NCBI GenBank assembly: GCA_040881505.1
Contig: JBBEDC010000050.1
Location: 1-11,991 of the forward strand
Length of the DNA: 11,991 nucleotides
Reading direction: 5' to 3'
Origin: JBBEDC01 sp040881505
GTDB taxonomy: Bacteria > Patescibacteriota > Andersenbacteria > UBA10190
In this document: positions 1 to 6,506 of the stretch, one piece after another
How positions within the stretch are numbered: the first letter of the stretch is position 1
Layout of the letters: each line of letters begins with the position of its first letter
Program-made: the position numbers and the translations under genes
Notes under the pieces: model-generated
Seen by the model: the letters and a program-made list of their open reading frames with translations, nothing else
Databases searched by the model: none
Told to the model about the DNA's origin: nothing

Positions 1-123
1 TACGTATGTGAATTAGCACGCGAAGCGAAGCACCCTATATTACCGTCAAAATATTTCCTTCATTCAATAGCGTCATTGCTTGTATCCGTTCTAGAAAAAG
101 CAGCCGCCCTTGCGACTACTTGA
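1..123 (+). CDS. Possible 3' end of a gene entering from the left edge
   Basis: Reading from base 1, the frame stays open for 40 codons and ends at TGA (121-123). The other five frames in this stretch are interrupted earlier. The peptide ends in a mixed hydrophobic/helical tail (SIASLLVSVLEKAAALATT) and matches no family I recognise. A 40-codon open frame can easily arise by chance, so this is only a candidate. It would be convergent with the ATPase gene that ends at 165. The 41-bp gap between them holds a 5-bp inverted repeat (137-141/147-151), followed on the minus strand by TTTAAT, at best a weak terminator. Confidence 0.22.
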   Translation, partial: YVCELAREAKHPILPSKYFLHSIASLLVSVLEKAAALATT

Positions 124-164
124 TGTTACGTATTAAAGCTCCCGATGAGCTGCCAAACAGCCAC

Positions 165-1331
165 CTACAACAAAATATCCAAGATATTCCCAGGATGGAT
201 AATAGCTGGCTTAACACCGTAGGCAGATTCAAAGCTGCGAGAAGATCCGCCAGCGTTGGAGTCAAAACGTATGGTAAATGGATGAAGTGCCTCCCCCTGT
301 TTTACCACTAACTCCACACTACTGTTATGGCGCGAGCGCCAGAAAAACAAATCCTCCTGCCGGTTGTACGTACGACTCAGCTTCATAATTTCCGCAATCA
401 CCCAGTTCTCCCATAACATATCAATATCGCTCCGATTACGGGAAACTGTCCATTCACGCTGCAGCGCATTCTTCACACCCACATCCCAGAAGTAGTATTT
501 ATAACTTTTGTGTATTTCCTTTATCGGATCCGTGGCGTAAGCCGGTAGTGAGAAGATAACGAAAATACCTTCTAATAAATCAAGATAACGCTGTACTGTC
601 TGACGACTTATCTTCAGCCGGGTCGCAAGCTGGGCTACTGAAATTGTATTGCCGAGCTCCTGAGCCAGCTCAAGAAGTAGCCGCTTCACGTCTTCCGGAG
701 ATCTAACAAGGGATCTGGTAAAGATATCCTTGAGCAAGTAGTCGCTAGTCAGGTTGGTTAAGTACGATTGTGGATCTTCTGTGAGATACGCCTCGGGATA
801 ACTGCCATAGACCAGGCGTTGCATAAGGAGAGCGCTTACTTGTTGGCTGTAGTGCTTGTTAACCTCGGCTGGTGTTTGGGTGGCCCGAAACCATTTCTGT
901 CCGGCTAGCACCTCCCTGAACAGCAGAGGCGTGAGCCACAGCTTTTCGTTTCTACCAACAAGCTCTGAGGCAGCGTGATCGAGCAACGTCGCACTAGATG
1001 AACCAAGGAGAATAATTTTGATGTCTACTTTGGCGTCATACCACCCCTTCGTAATGCGTCCGATGTCTGGCACGCGCTGGGCTTCGTCGATAACGAGGGC
1101 GCTGCCAGATGTAAGCGCCCGCACCCCTTCCGCTGGTGCCAGATGGGCTGCCTCCAAGAGGCGTGAGCGGTCTATCTCCATATCCATATTCAGCATCTCC
1201 CCTGCCCCGGCTTTGAGAATATGTTCAATGAGAGTTGTTTTGCCCACCTGGCGCGCGCCAAGCAAGAATAGGACTTTCCGATTTTGTAAGGATGACTGAA
1301 TGTCTTCTTCAAGGATACGAGGTACGTACAT
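165..1331 (-). CDS. AAA-type ATPase with DUF4143-like C-terminal region
   Basis: 388 residues, normal length for the ATPase/DUF4143 family, whose cellular roles are mostly unknown. Visible features are Walker A GARQVGKTT (25-33), Walker B ALVIDEAQ (78-85), and a sensor-1-like strand KIILLGSSSA (105-114). A winged-helix-like stretch follows at about 228-256 (SVAQLATRLKISRQTVQRYL). The C-terminal part has the family's FWRSR motif (about 330-334), but the following nuclease-like EVD/ExK positions read SVEL and FTIRF, so any PD-(D/E)XK site appears lost. ATP binding and hydrolysis look intact. The start codon lies inside palindromic DNA and no Shine-Dalgarno sequence precedes it. An upstream ATG 10 nt away is out of frame. 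The gene is transcribed alone: the desaturase upstream ends with its own terminator. The family assignment is confident; the biological role is not known. Confidence 0.9.
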   Translation of the reverse strand: MYVPRILEEDIQSSLQNRKVLFLLGARQVGKTTLIEHILKAGAGEMLNMDMEIDRSRLLEAAHLAPAEGVRALTSGSALVIDEAQRVPDIGRITKGWYDAKVDIKIILLGSSSATLLDHAASELVGRNEKLWLTPLLFREVLAGQKWFRATQTPAEVNKHYSQQVSALLMQRLVYGSYPEAYLTEDPQSYLTNLTSDYLLKDIFTRSLVRSPEDVKRLLLELAQELGNTISVAQLATRLKISRQTVQRYLDLLEGIFVIFSLPAYATDPIKEIHKSYKYYFWDVGVKNALQREWTVSRNRSDIDMLWENWVIAEIMKLSRTYNRQEDLFFWRSRHNSSVELVVKQGEALHPFTIRFDSNAGGSSRSFESAYGVKPAIIHPGNILDILL

Positions 1332-1373
1332 ATGTATACATGTAGTTTACATATTTACCGTACATTATGTAAA
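1328..1373 (-). promoter_or_regulatory. Inverted repeats and probable promoter of the ATPase gene
   Basis: A perfect 8-bp inverted repeat, TTTACATA (1346-1353) and TATGTAAA (1366-1373), has centres 20 bp apart, two helical turns. A second near-palindrome, ACATATGTATACATGT (1328-1343), overlaps the start codon. On the minus strand TTTACA followed 18 bp later by TAAACT could serve as -35/-10, but the match is modest. The layout fits a dimeric repressor site, possibly autoregulatory. That role is inferred. Confidence 0.4.
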
Positions 1374-1393
1374 GTATGATGCGCAGTATGCAT

Positions 1394-1438
1394 AAAAGAA
1401 AAACAGGCCGATTCTCGATTGCTCGAGACGTACCTGTT
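1394..1438 (-). terminator. Rho-independent terminator of the desaturase gene
   Basis: On the minus strand, just after the desaturase stop codon (1445), AACAGG (1433-1438) pairs with CCTGTT (1402-1407). An inner perfect stem, TCTCGA/TCGAGA (1413-1418 with 1423-1428), closes a 4-nt loop. A T-rich tail (TTTTTCTTTT) follows. It insulates the ATPase gene from desaturase transcription. Confidence 0.75.
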
Positions 1439-1444
1439 GAGCGC

Positions 1445-2269
1445 TTAATTGAAGCGCGGCATCTTAAGGGGTCCGACGAAGCGGAAGAGCCGCAAGACAG
1501 ACAACACCCAGAAGCCGGTGTCGAAACAGACTTGCCACCTCCTATGGGCGAAGCATGACAGCCTCTGCCCCCGATGGTGCTCGAAGTGCAGTGCCTCACC
1601 ACCGGATAGCGGAGCAAGCCAGTACACGTTGCGACTGTGATCATTGGTTTGTGCTGACCGCTCTTTGGCGAGATGGCACACACTGTTGATACTCCACGTA
1701 GCCAAGCAGGTCCCGCAAAACACAGCCGCCAGGTACGCGCTTGCACCCATCCAGCTGCCAAGCAGGAAACTGACGAGCAAGCCGCTCCCTGGTCCGACTA
1801 GCAAGTACACCCACGGAAGGCTCAAGGCCCGCTCGAATTTCCCATGTGGCAACGCATCCTTTGGATCAAGCTTCCAGGAAATTTCTCCCTTGAGGAGCCA
1901 GCCGAAGTGAGCATACCAGAACCCCCGGAGAGGAGAGTGCGGATCCTCGGGGGTATCAGAGTGGGCGTGATGCTTCTGGTGCACCTTCCGCCACCACGCC
2001 GATGGGCCTTGCCAACTAATGGCTGCAGCCCAGGCCAACAAGGGGCGAGCGGTAAAGCGTCCGAGCCGTGTGAACGCGTAGCTGTTGTGGGTGATGTACC
2101 TGTGGTTGTACAGTGTCACCCCCGTGACCATAATCACGTATGTCCCGACGAAGATTGCCACGTGCCGCCCGTCTCCCCAGCCGAAGAAGGGGCTAAGCGT
2201 CACCGCGGCCATACCGCCCAGACTCGCCAGAACCAGCGCGAAGAACGAAATCCGCAGGCTATTCTGCAT
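1445..2269 (-). CDS. Membrane fatty-acid (acyl-CoA/acyl-lipid) desaturase
   Basis: 274 residues. It is an integral-membrane di-iron desaturase of the delta-9/stearoyl-CoA desaturase class, which inserts a cis double bond into acyl chains using O2 and an electron donor. All three histidine boxes are present: HRYITH (56-61), HQKHH (97-101) and HFEHH (228-232). The family's NSxxH (195-199, NSVCH) and DHSRN (210-214) elements are also there. Hydrophobic segments lie at about 6-27, 36-54, 75-88, 150-170 and 175-195. The ATG at 2267-2269 is chosen because AGAGGG sits 7 nt upstream. The frame stays open to an ATG at 2377, but that extension runs through the promoter and a terminator. It is a monocistronic unit with its own promoter and terminator. 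The regiospecificity and electron donor cannot be read from the sequence. Confidence 0.92.
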   Translation of the reverse strand: MQNSLRISFFALVLASLGGMAAVTLSPFFGWGDGRHVAIFVGTYVIMVTGVTLYNHRYITHNSYAFTRLGRFTARPLLAWAAAISWQGPSAWWRKVHQKHHAHSDTPEDPHSPLRGFWYAHFGWLLKGEISWKLDPKDALPHGKFERALSLPWVYLLVGPGSGLLVSFLLGSWMGASAYLAAVFCGTCLATWSINSVCHLAKERSAQTNDHSRNVYWLAPLSGGEALHFEHHRGQRLSCFAHRRWQVCFDTGFWVLSVLRLFRFVGPLKMPRFN

Positions 2270-2334
2270 TGTCAGACCCTCTTCTGAGTCGGATCTTAAA
2301 AGACCAAGCAACAGACCATCTGCTGCACGTACGC

Positions 2335-2363
2335 ATAATATATCACCATCTCCGCAGTGTGAA
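2335..2363 (-). promoter_or_regulatory. Sigma70-type promoter of the desaturase gene
   Basis: Minus-strand TTCACA (2358-2363) and TATTAT (2335-2340) are each one base off consensus and are separated by exactly 17 bp. The predicted start near 2328 gives a leader of about 60 nt. It sits immediately after the terminator of the upstream zinc-ribbon gene, as expected for an independent unit. Confidence 0.65.
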
Positions 2364-2365
2364 GT

Positions 2366-2393
2366 AAACAAAAACACCCCGTATAAAGGGGTG
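2366..2393 (-). terminator. Rho-independent terminator of the zinc-ribbon gene
   Basis: On the minus strand CACCCC pairs perfectly with GGGGTG (2388-2393 with 2375-2380) around a 7-nt loop, followed by TTTTTGTTT. The stem starts about 20 bp after the stop codon at 2414. The opposite strand also has a T-rich tail, so it could act in both directions. Confidence 0.85.
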
Positions 2394-2413
2394 CTTTCGT
2401 TTCTTACGCGAGA

Positions 2414-2698
2414 TTACTCACCGCGCTTGAAATGTTCCCGGCAGTATACCGGGCGGCCTTCTGTTGGGCGAAACGGCACTTGCGTAGCCGCGCCACAGGT
2501 GGCACATGTAGCGTCAAACATTTGACGCTCTTCCCGACGAAATCCGCCACCGCCAGACTGCTGACCGCGCATTTCTTTGAAGCAGTCGCTGCAGTAGACA
2601 GGACGATCGCCGGACGGCTGAAACGGTACTTGCGTTTCGTTGCCGCACTTGGAGCAGACCGCATCGAACATCGGTCGGTCTGAACTTCCATCCATCAT
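2414..2698 (-). CDS. Tandem CxxC-x17-CxxC zinc-ribbon small protein
   Basis: 94 residues holding two copies of the same module. The first has C15, C18, C36 and C39 (exactly CxxC-x17-CxxC). The second has C65, C68 and C86 with H89 in place of the fourth cysteine. Each copy is preceded by MFDA and contains the shared core TQVPF.P...RPVYC. The copies are joined by a Gly/Gln/Arg-rich linker (about 44-58). The module matches the CxxC-x17-CxxC domain known to be common in candidate-phylum bacteria. Zinc binding is expected from the ligands; nucleic-acid or RNA-polymerase association is a guess from the zinc-ribbon fold. Two adjacent in-frame ATGs (2698 and 2695) follow AAGG, and the second has the better spacing. 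It is transcribed alone, between its own promoter and terminator. Confidence 0.85.
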   Translation of the reverse strand: MMDGSSDRPMFDAVCSKCGNETQVPFQPSGDRPVYCSDCFKEMRGQQSGGGGFRREERQMFDATCATCGAATQVPFRPTEGRPVYCREHFKRGE

Positions 2699-2752
2699 AC
2701 CTTGTGTACTTACGTGTTAAACCCGAGGTGACTAACTTTTTGACGGCTCGGA

Positions 2753-2770
2753 CTTCAACACGAGTTGAAG
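2753..2770 (-). other. Hairpin in the zinc-ribbon mRNA leader
   Basis: CTTCAAC (2753-2759) and GTTGAAG (2764-2770) form a perfect 7-bp stem with a 4-nt loop. It lies midway in the predicted leader of about 110 nt between the promoter and the start codon. No T-tract follows, so it is not a terminator. It could be an RNA structure or a protein-binding palindrome. I recognise no riboswitch class. Confidence 0.4.
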
Positions 2771-2813
2771 ATTTCTACGACGTCTATTACGTGAGCTTTC
2801 CTCGTTATATTTG

Positions 2814-2842
2814 ATAGTAAAGGAGTTATTAGTATTTGTCAA
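2814..2842 (-). promoter_or_regulatory. Near-consensus sigma70 promoter of the zinc-ribbon gene
   Basis: On the minus strand a perfect TTGACA (2837-2842) is separated by 17 bp from TACTAT (2814-2819). This is the best promoter match in the window. The start of transcription would fall near 2807, giving an unusually long leader of about 110 nt before the ATG at 2698. The promoter begins about 50 bp after the dcw block ends. Confidence 0.75.
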
Positions 2843-2893
2843 TTTTTTCTGCCTTTAGTTCGTTTTAGAGGTGTTTTTAGGGATTAAGTAATA

Positions 2894-4063
2894 CTACAGC
2901 CGGTCAATGATCGGCTGTACACCGGCAGAGCCAGCAACCAGGATAACATCGCCTGGGCGTGCCATATTGCCGACCCATTTGGCAGCATCGGCATTTTTGG
3001 GGAAGTGGTGCGTATCGGCATGTCCGGCCCGCAAAACAGCTTCTTGAGCATGGCGGGCGTCTGTCCCTACAGTTATTAACACATCAACAGTGGGAACAAG
3101 CCGCTCTCCCAGTGCTTGATGAACAGCAATTGCCTCAGAACCTAACCGCTCGATACTTTCCAAAACAACAATTCTGCGAGAGGCTGGATAGCGATTGAGT
3201 GTCTTGATGGCCAATTCAACGCTTCTTGGCGTCGCGTTATTCGTCTCCTGCAGAACCTGCGCCCCGCGAGATGATGTATGCATACTTAAATCTCCAGCAG
3301 GCACAGGCATATTTCGTAGCGCCTGGAGAGCTTGTTGAATATTCCTCCGCTTGGCATGTGCCGCAGCTAAACCGCCCAAGATTGCCGATATGTGGTGGCG
3401 GCCGATAACGTTCGGAAGGTGCTGCTCAAATATTTTTTGTCCCACTTTAATCTCTACCGCAAACCCTTTATCAACCCTTGTTGCCCGCAAGAGCCGCACG
3501 TCGGCGGTTTCGCTTTCGCCATACGTCGTTACATGAGCTGAGGTGTGGTCTTGCATAGCTGCCACTAACGGATCATCAATATGCAACACAACAGATCCGT
3601 TTGCAGGTACGCTTACGGCCAGTGACATCATCTCGTGCGCTACATTCTGCTTTGAAACAAACTGCTCCAGGTTGACTGCGTCTACGTTGTGTATGACAGC
3701 GAGGGCTGGAGGAAACGTATATCCAAATGCATCAACATCACCTGGCTTGCGGCACGGCACGTTCATAACAATCGTATGAGGCTCTGCTTCAGTGATTTCT
3801 TTTGCCTTACTGTTTGTTAACACGCGCAACCAACTCAACATCCCGTGTTGCGCTCGTAGCCCTAAGATGCATTCAGGGACATCCTGAAGATCATACACGG
3901 CACTAGCAACTCGCACCGACTGCGCATCTGCAAGGGCCGCTCCAACCGTCCGTGTTATGAGCTGCGTATGATAGCTGCCAACAACTCCAACAAGCCCTAT
4001 CTTGTGACGAGATACATATTCTTCCGCTCGAGCCCACTCAATGCGCTGAAGGAACTTGTTCAT
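2894..4063 (-). CDS. Degenerate MurF-like Mur ligase homologue
   Basis: 389 residues, against about 450 for MurF, which adds D-Ala-D-Ala to the UDP-MurNAc-peptide in the cytoplasm using ATP. Family signatures kept are the strand entering the P-loop (IGLVGVVGS, 22-30), GRHHISAILGGLAAA (221-235; family GxHNxxNxLAA), LQETNNATPRSVELAI (271-286; family DDSYNANPxS), VVLESIERLG (299-308) and GDVILVAGSAG (371-381). The usual GKT/S of the P-loop is replaced by SYHTQ, so the catalytic lysine and the phosphate-binding threonine are missing. The C-terminal KGS motif reads AGS. The N-terminal UDP-substrate domain is absent. Either the protein is a non-catalytic homologue or it is a ligase with a changed mechanism. 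AAGGAG lies 3 nt before the ATG, and the gap to ftsI is 17 bp, so it is co-transcribed as the last dcw gene here. A 6-bp hairpin (2897-2902/2912-2917) spans its 3' end but lacks a U-tract. Confidence 0.78.
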   Translation of the reverse strand: MNKFLQRIEWARAEEYVSRHKIGLVGVVGSYHTQLITRTVGAALADAQSVRVASAVYDLQDVPECILGLRAQHGMLSWLRVLTNSKAKEITEAEPHTIVMNVPCRKPGDVDAFGYTFPPALAVIHNVDAVNLEQFVSKQNVAHEMMSLAVSVPANGSVVLHIDDPLVAAMQDHTSAHVTTYGESETADVRLLRATRVDKGFAVEIKVGQKIFEQHLPNVIGRHHISAILGGLAAAHAKRRNIQQALQALRNMPVPAGDLSMHTSSRGAQVLQETNNATPRSVELAIKTLNRYPASRRIVVLESIERLGSEAIAVHQALGERLVPTVDVLITVGTDARHAQEAVLRAGHADTHHFPKNADAAKWVGNMARPGDVILVAGSAGVQPIIDRL

Positions 4064-4080
4064 ATTCTCCTTAGTATACC

Positions 4081-6003
4081 TTATTGTCCGCTACTAACTT
4101 TGAAGGCCGGCTGACGAATACCGTCGTCGTATGACGGCGGGATCTGATAATAGTTCAACAGCTTTTCGGAAATATTACGGAACATAGGAGCGGCTGTACC
4201 TGACGCGAAGGAAAGACCAGAGGGGTTATCGAGTTTTATAAGAATTGAAAACTGCGGCTTTTCAACTGGGCCAAAACCAGCGAAGCTAATAATTTTCCGA
4301 TCTGCAGAATACTTTCCGCGCTCATCTGGCACCTGGGCAGTACCGGTTTTACCAGCCAGGTAATATCCCGGCACGCGAGCCAGTCCCGCTACACCATTTT
4401 CCAAGACACTGACCATCATGGCTGAAACTTTAGAGGCTGCGTTTTCTGATACGACTTGCCGAACCACTTCAGGGTTTGCCTCCTGCACCGTTCCGTCGCT
4501 ATACCGCACTCGCGAAACGATATGAGGCGTTAATAGTTTTCCGTTATTTGCGATGACATTAATAGCGTTTAGGGCTTGTAAGGGCGTCATAGCTACACCC
4601 TGGCCGAAGCTCGTGGTGGCTGTTTGAACGATATCCCAGTCATGGGGTTCTTCAAGATTTGTTTGTGTTTCCCCCTCGAGCTCGATACCCGTGCGTTCTC
4701 CTAAACCGAAGCGGCGGAGATAGTCGTACATTGTTTCAGCTCCCATTAGCTTGGACAGCCACACCATTCCCACGTTATTCGATTGCTCAAGAACCTGAGT
4801 CATAGTCTGAACGCCATAGTGTTTGCCGTCGAAGGTGTTAATTGTATATTCAGCTACCTTAACCGGACCACTATCGGTAAACGTTGTATCTGGTTGAATA
4901 ATGTCGTCATTGATTGCTCCAGCCATAATCACCGGCTTGAGAATAGATCCTGGTTCAAAAATATCATTTACGATCGGGTTGCTCTGAACACGAGCATCTC
5001 TGACTGCGTAATACGTATTGGGATCGAACGTAGGATACGTTGCCATACCCAGTACTGCCCCAGTCTGCGGATTCATGACAAGCACGCTGCCACGCTCGGC
5101 GCCGTAACGCTCTACTCCATCTTTGAGTTCTCTTTCGATAAAGGACTGCACGACACGGTCAATCGTTAATACGACATCCGCTCCGTCTTCTGCCGGACGA
5201 AATTCATTTTTAGCCACGCCGATAAATCCTCCAGCGGCGGCGCGTTCGCCGGATAGCCAGCCCAAGTCTCCGCGCAGCAATTCATCAAAGTATCCCTCTA
5301 CTCCATAACGCCCTATTCGTTGCTCTGAATCATTCATTCCAACATATCCTACAGCGTGAGCGGCAAGTTCTCCCTCCGGGTAAATGCGTACTTCCTGTTC
5401 TTCGATGATAATTCCCCGAAACGCTTTTTCTTCCAGGAATGCCTTTAGCTGATCATCAAGTAATTCATGCGGACGCAAGAACGGTTCGTACGGGTCAGTT
5501 CTCTGATTAAATTTTTCCAGAAGATCGACTTTAATTTGGATAGTGTCTTCCTCTGGCGAAAGAGTGGGGGTGGGGGTAGGCTCGGGTTGCTCCTCTTCCG
5601 CTACCTCCTTCTCCTCTTCCTTTATCCTCTCCTGTCCGGTGCGATCAACGATCGCTTGAATCCGTTCCTGTTGCCGTCTGCGGAATTCGTACAAGGCAGG
5701 TGCCAGCTGCTCGGCAACTCCGGTCGGATCTTCCATGCCCCGCGGTACAGCAAATGCGATGTACCCCGCTCGATTGCTCGCAATAGGAAAAATATCTCCT
5801 TCTCTTCCTTCGGTAAGATAAATGGTGCCGCGGTGCGGCTGCAGCTCTGAAGCTCGTTTGCGCTGAGCTTCAGCGATCGCAGTAAAGCGCCCGTGTTGGA
5901 CAACCTGTAGGTATGCAACCCGGGCGATCAGAATACCGAAAAGCGCTAGCCCCCCTAATATGAGCAGCGCAATACGCTGTTGTGGATTAAACGATACCCC
6001 CAT
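4081..6003 (-). CDS. ftsI: Septal peptidoglycan transpeptidase FtsI (class B PBP)
   Basis: 640 residues. FtsI cross-links peptidoglycan at the division site. One signal-anchor helix (about 10-32) precedes the dimerisation domain, which carries HRGTIY (57-62). The transpeptidase domain has all three active-site motifs: SILK with Ser353 and Lys356, SNN (408-410) and KTGT (552-555). GQGVAMTPLQ (468-477) is the usual pre-motif helix. There are no C-terminal PASTA repeats. Between about 105 and 160 there is a highly charged, repetitive insert (EEEKEVAEEEQ then PEPTPTPT) that looks like a flexible linker and is unusual for the domain. No Shine-Dalgarno sequence precedes the ATG. The 21-nt leader is A/C-rich, suggesting coupling or SD-independent initiation after ftsL. 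Its place directly after the FtsL-like gene supports FtsI rather than an elongation PBP2. Confidence 0.95.
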   Translation of the reverse strand: MGVSFNPQQRIALLILGGLALFGILIARVAYLQVVQHGRFTAIAEAQRKRASELQPHRGTIYLTEGREGDIFPIASNRAGYIAFAVPRGMEDPTGVAEQLAPALYEFRRRQQERIQAIVDRTGQERIKEEEKEVAEEEQPEPTPTPTLSPEEDTIQIKVDLLEKFNQRTDPYEPFLRPHELLDDQLKAFLEEKAFRGIIIEEQEVRIYPEGELAAHAVGYVGMNDSEQRIGRYGVEGYFDELLRGDLGWLSGERAAAGGFIGVAKNEFRPAEDGADVVLTIDRVVQSFIERELKDGVERYGAERGSVLVMNPQTGAVLGMATYPTFDPNTYYAVRDARVQSNPIVNDIFEPGSILKPVIMAGAINDDIIQPDTTFTDSGPVKVAEYTINTFDGKHYGVQTMTQVLEQSNNVGMVWLSKLMGAETMYDYLRRFGLGERTGIELEGETQTNLEEPHDWDIVQTATTSFGQGVAMTPLQALNAINVIANNGKLLTPHIVSRVRYSDGTVQEANPEVVRQVVSENAASKVSAMMVSVLENGVAGLARVPGYYLAGKTGTAQVPDERGKYSADRKIISFAGFGPVEKPQFSILIKLDNPSGLSFASGTAAPMFRNISEKLLNYYQIPPSYDDGIRQPAFKVSSGQ

Positions 6004-6024
6004 GAATTGTGTATGTGTACGTTA

Positions 6025-6453
6025 TTACAACCCCTCCGCTAAGGCTACAGCTGTATCTTGGCCCACGGGCGCTAAGTATGACACCTTGTCAGCTTCGACG
6101 AGATTGAGCTGGTCAACTCGCCCTTCTACTGCCTGCAGAGATCGCAACTGAGCTCCTTCAAGTTCTAACTGCTTTTGCTGGTCGCGCAGTTCTACAATCT
6201 GCGTTTCCAGCTGACGAACATCGGTACCCTGAGAGGCGGTGTCTACTACTTGCTGTAAGTAGAAGAACCCAAGCAGGCCAATAATAACGAGAGCTAAGAC
6301 TCCGAAGGTGATAGTGACCGTAGCGTGATCAACGCTTCCGCGTTGAGATACAAAAGAAAATGCATTGCTTCGTGATGTCCATGATCGACGCCTTGCTGAA
6401 ATTCCAGTCGATCGGTGACGAGACACAACCTGTTGTTGGATGTTTGGTTTCAT
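6025..6453 (-). CDS. ftsL: FtsL/DivIC-like cell-division protein
   Basis: 142 residues, a small bitopic divisome protein that bridges FtsI/FtsW with other division proteins. The N-terminal cytoplasmic tail is Arg/Ser-rich (11-45), one helix crosses the membrane at about 46-66, and an extracytoplasmic coiled coil follows (about 78-110, rich in Q, E and L heptads such as QLETQIVELRDQQKQLELEG). The segment around 119-129 (VEADKVSYLAP) ends the recognisable part. Primary sequence conservation is low. The call rests on topology, length and its position between rsmH and ftsI, where ftsL lies in nearly all dcw clusters. The ATG has no Shine-Dalgarno sequence; the 53-nt gap after rsmH is A/C-rich on the coding strand. 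DivIC/FtsB is the main alternative name. Confidence 0.8.
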   Translation of the reverse strand: MKPNIQQQVVSRHRSTGISARRRSWTSRSNAFSFVSQRGSVDHATVTITFGVLALVIIGLLGFFYLQQVVDTASQGTDVRQLETQIVELRDQQKQLELEGAQLRSLQAVEGRVDQLNLVEADKVSYLAPVGQDTAVALAEGL

Positions 6454-6506
6454 GGATGTTTATATTTGTTAGTGTTGATGTTTGATATATTTTCACCGGC
6501 AGTTTT

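Noticed and set aside
1376..1558. Plus-strand 60-codon frame starting in the gap before the desaturase 3' end
   Set aside because: It runs through the desaturase terminator and 3' coding region, with no ribosome-binding site.
2270..2377. N-terminal extension of the desaturase to an ATG at 2377
   Set aside because: The extension would be encoded by the upstream terminator and by a good promoter, while a strong ribosome-binding site precedes the ATG at 2269.
1844..2525. Two overlapping plus-strand open frames of about 147 codons opposite the desaturase
   Set aside because: They lie antisense to a gene with all three histidine boxes and give low-complexity peptides with no recognisable motifs.
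2897..2917. Hairpin CAGCCG/CGGCTG at the end of the murF-like gene as dcw terminator
   Set aside because: The stem is only 6 bp, lies within the coding 3' end and is followed by mixed A/T rather than a T-run.
4783..5169. Plus-strand 128-codon frame opposite ftsI
   Set aside because: It is antisense to the conserved transpeptidase domain, has no ribosome-binding site and no recognisable motifs.
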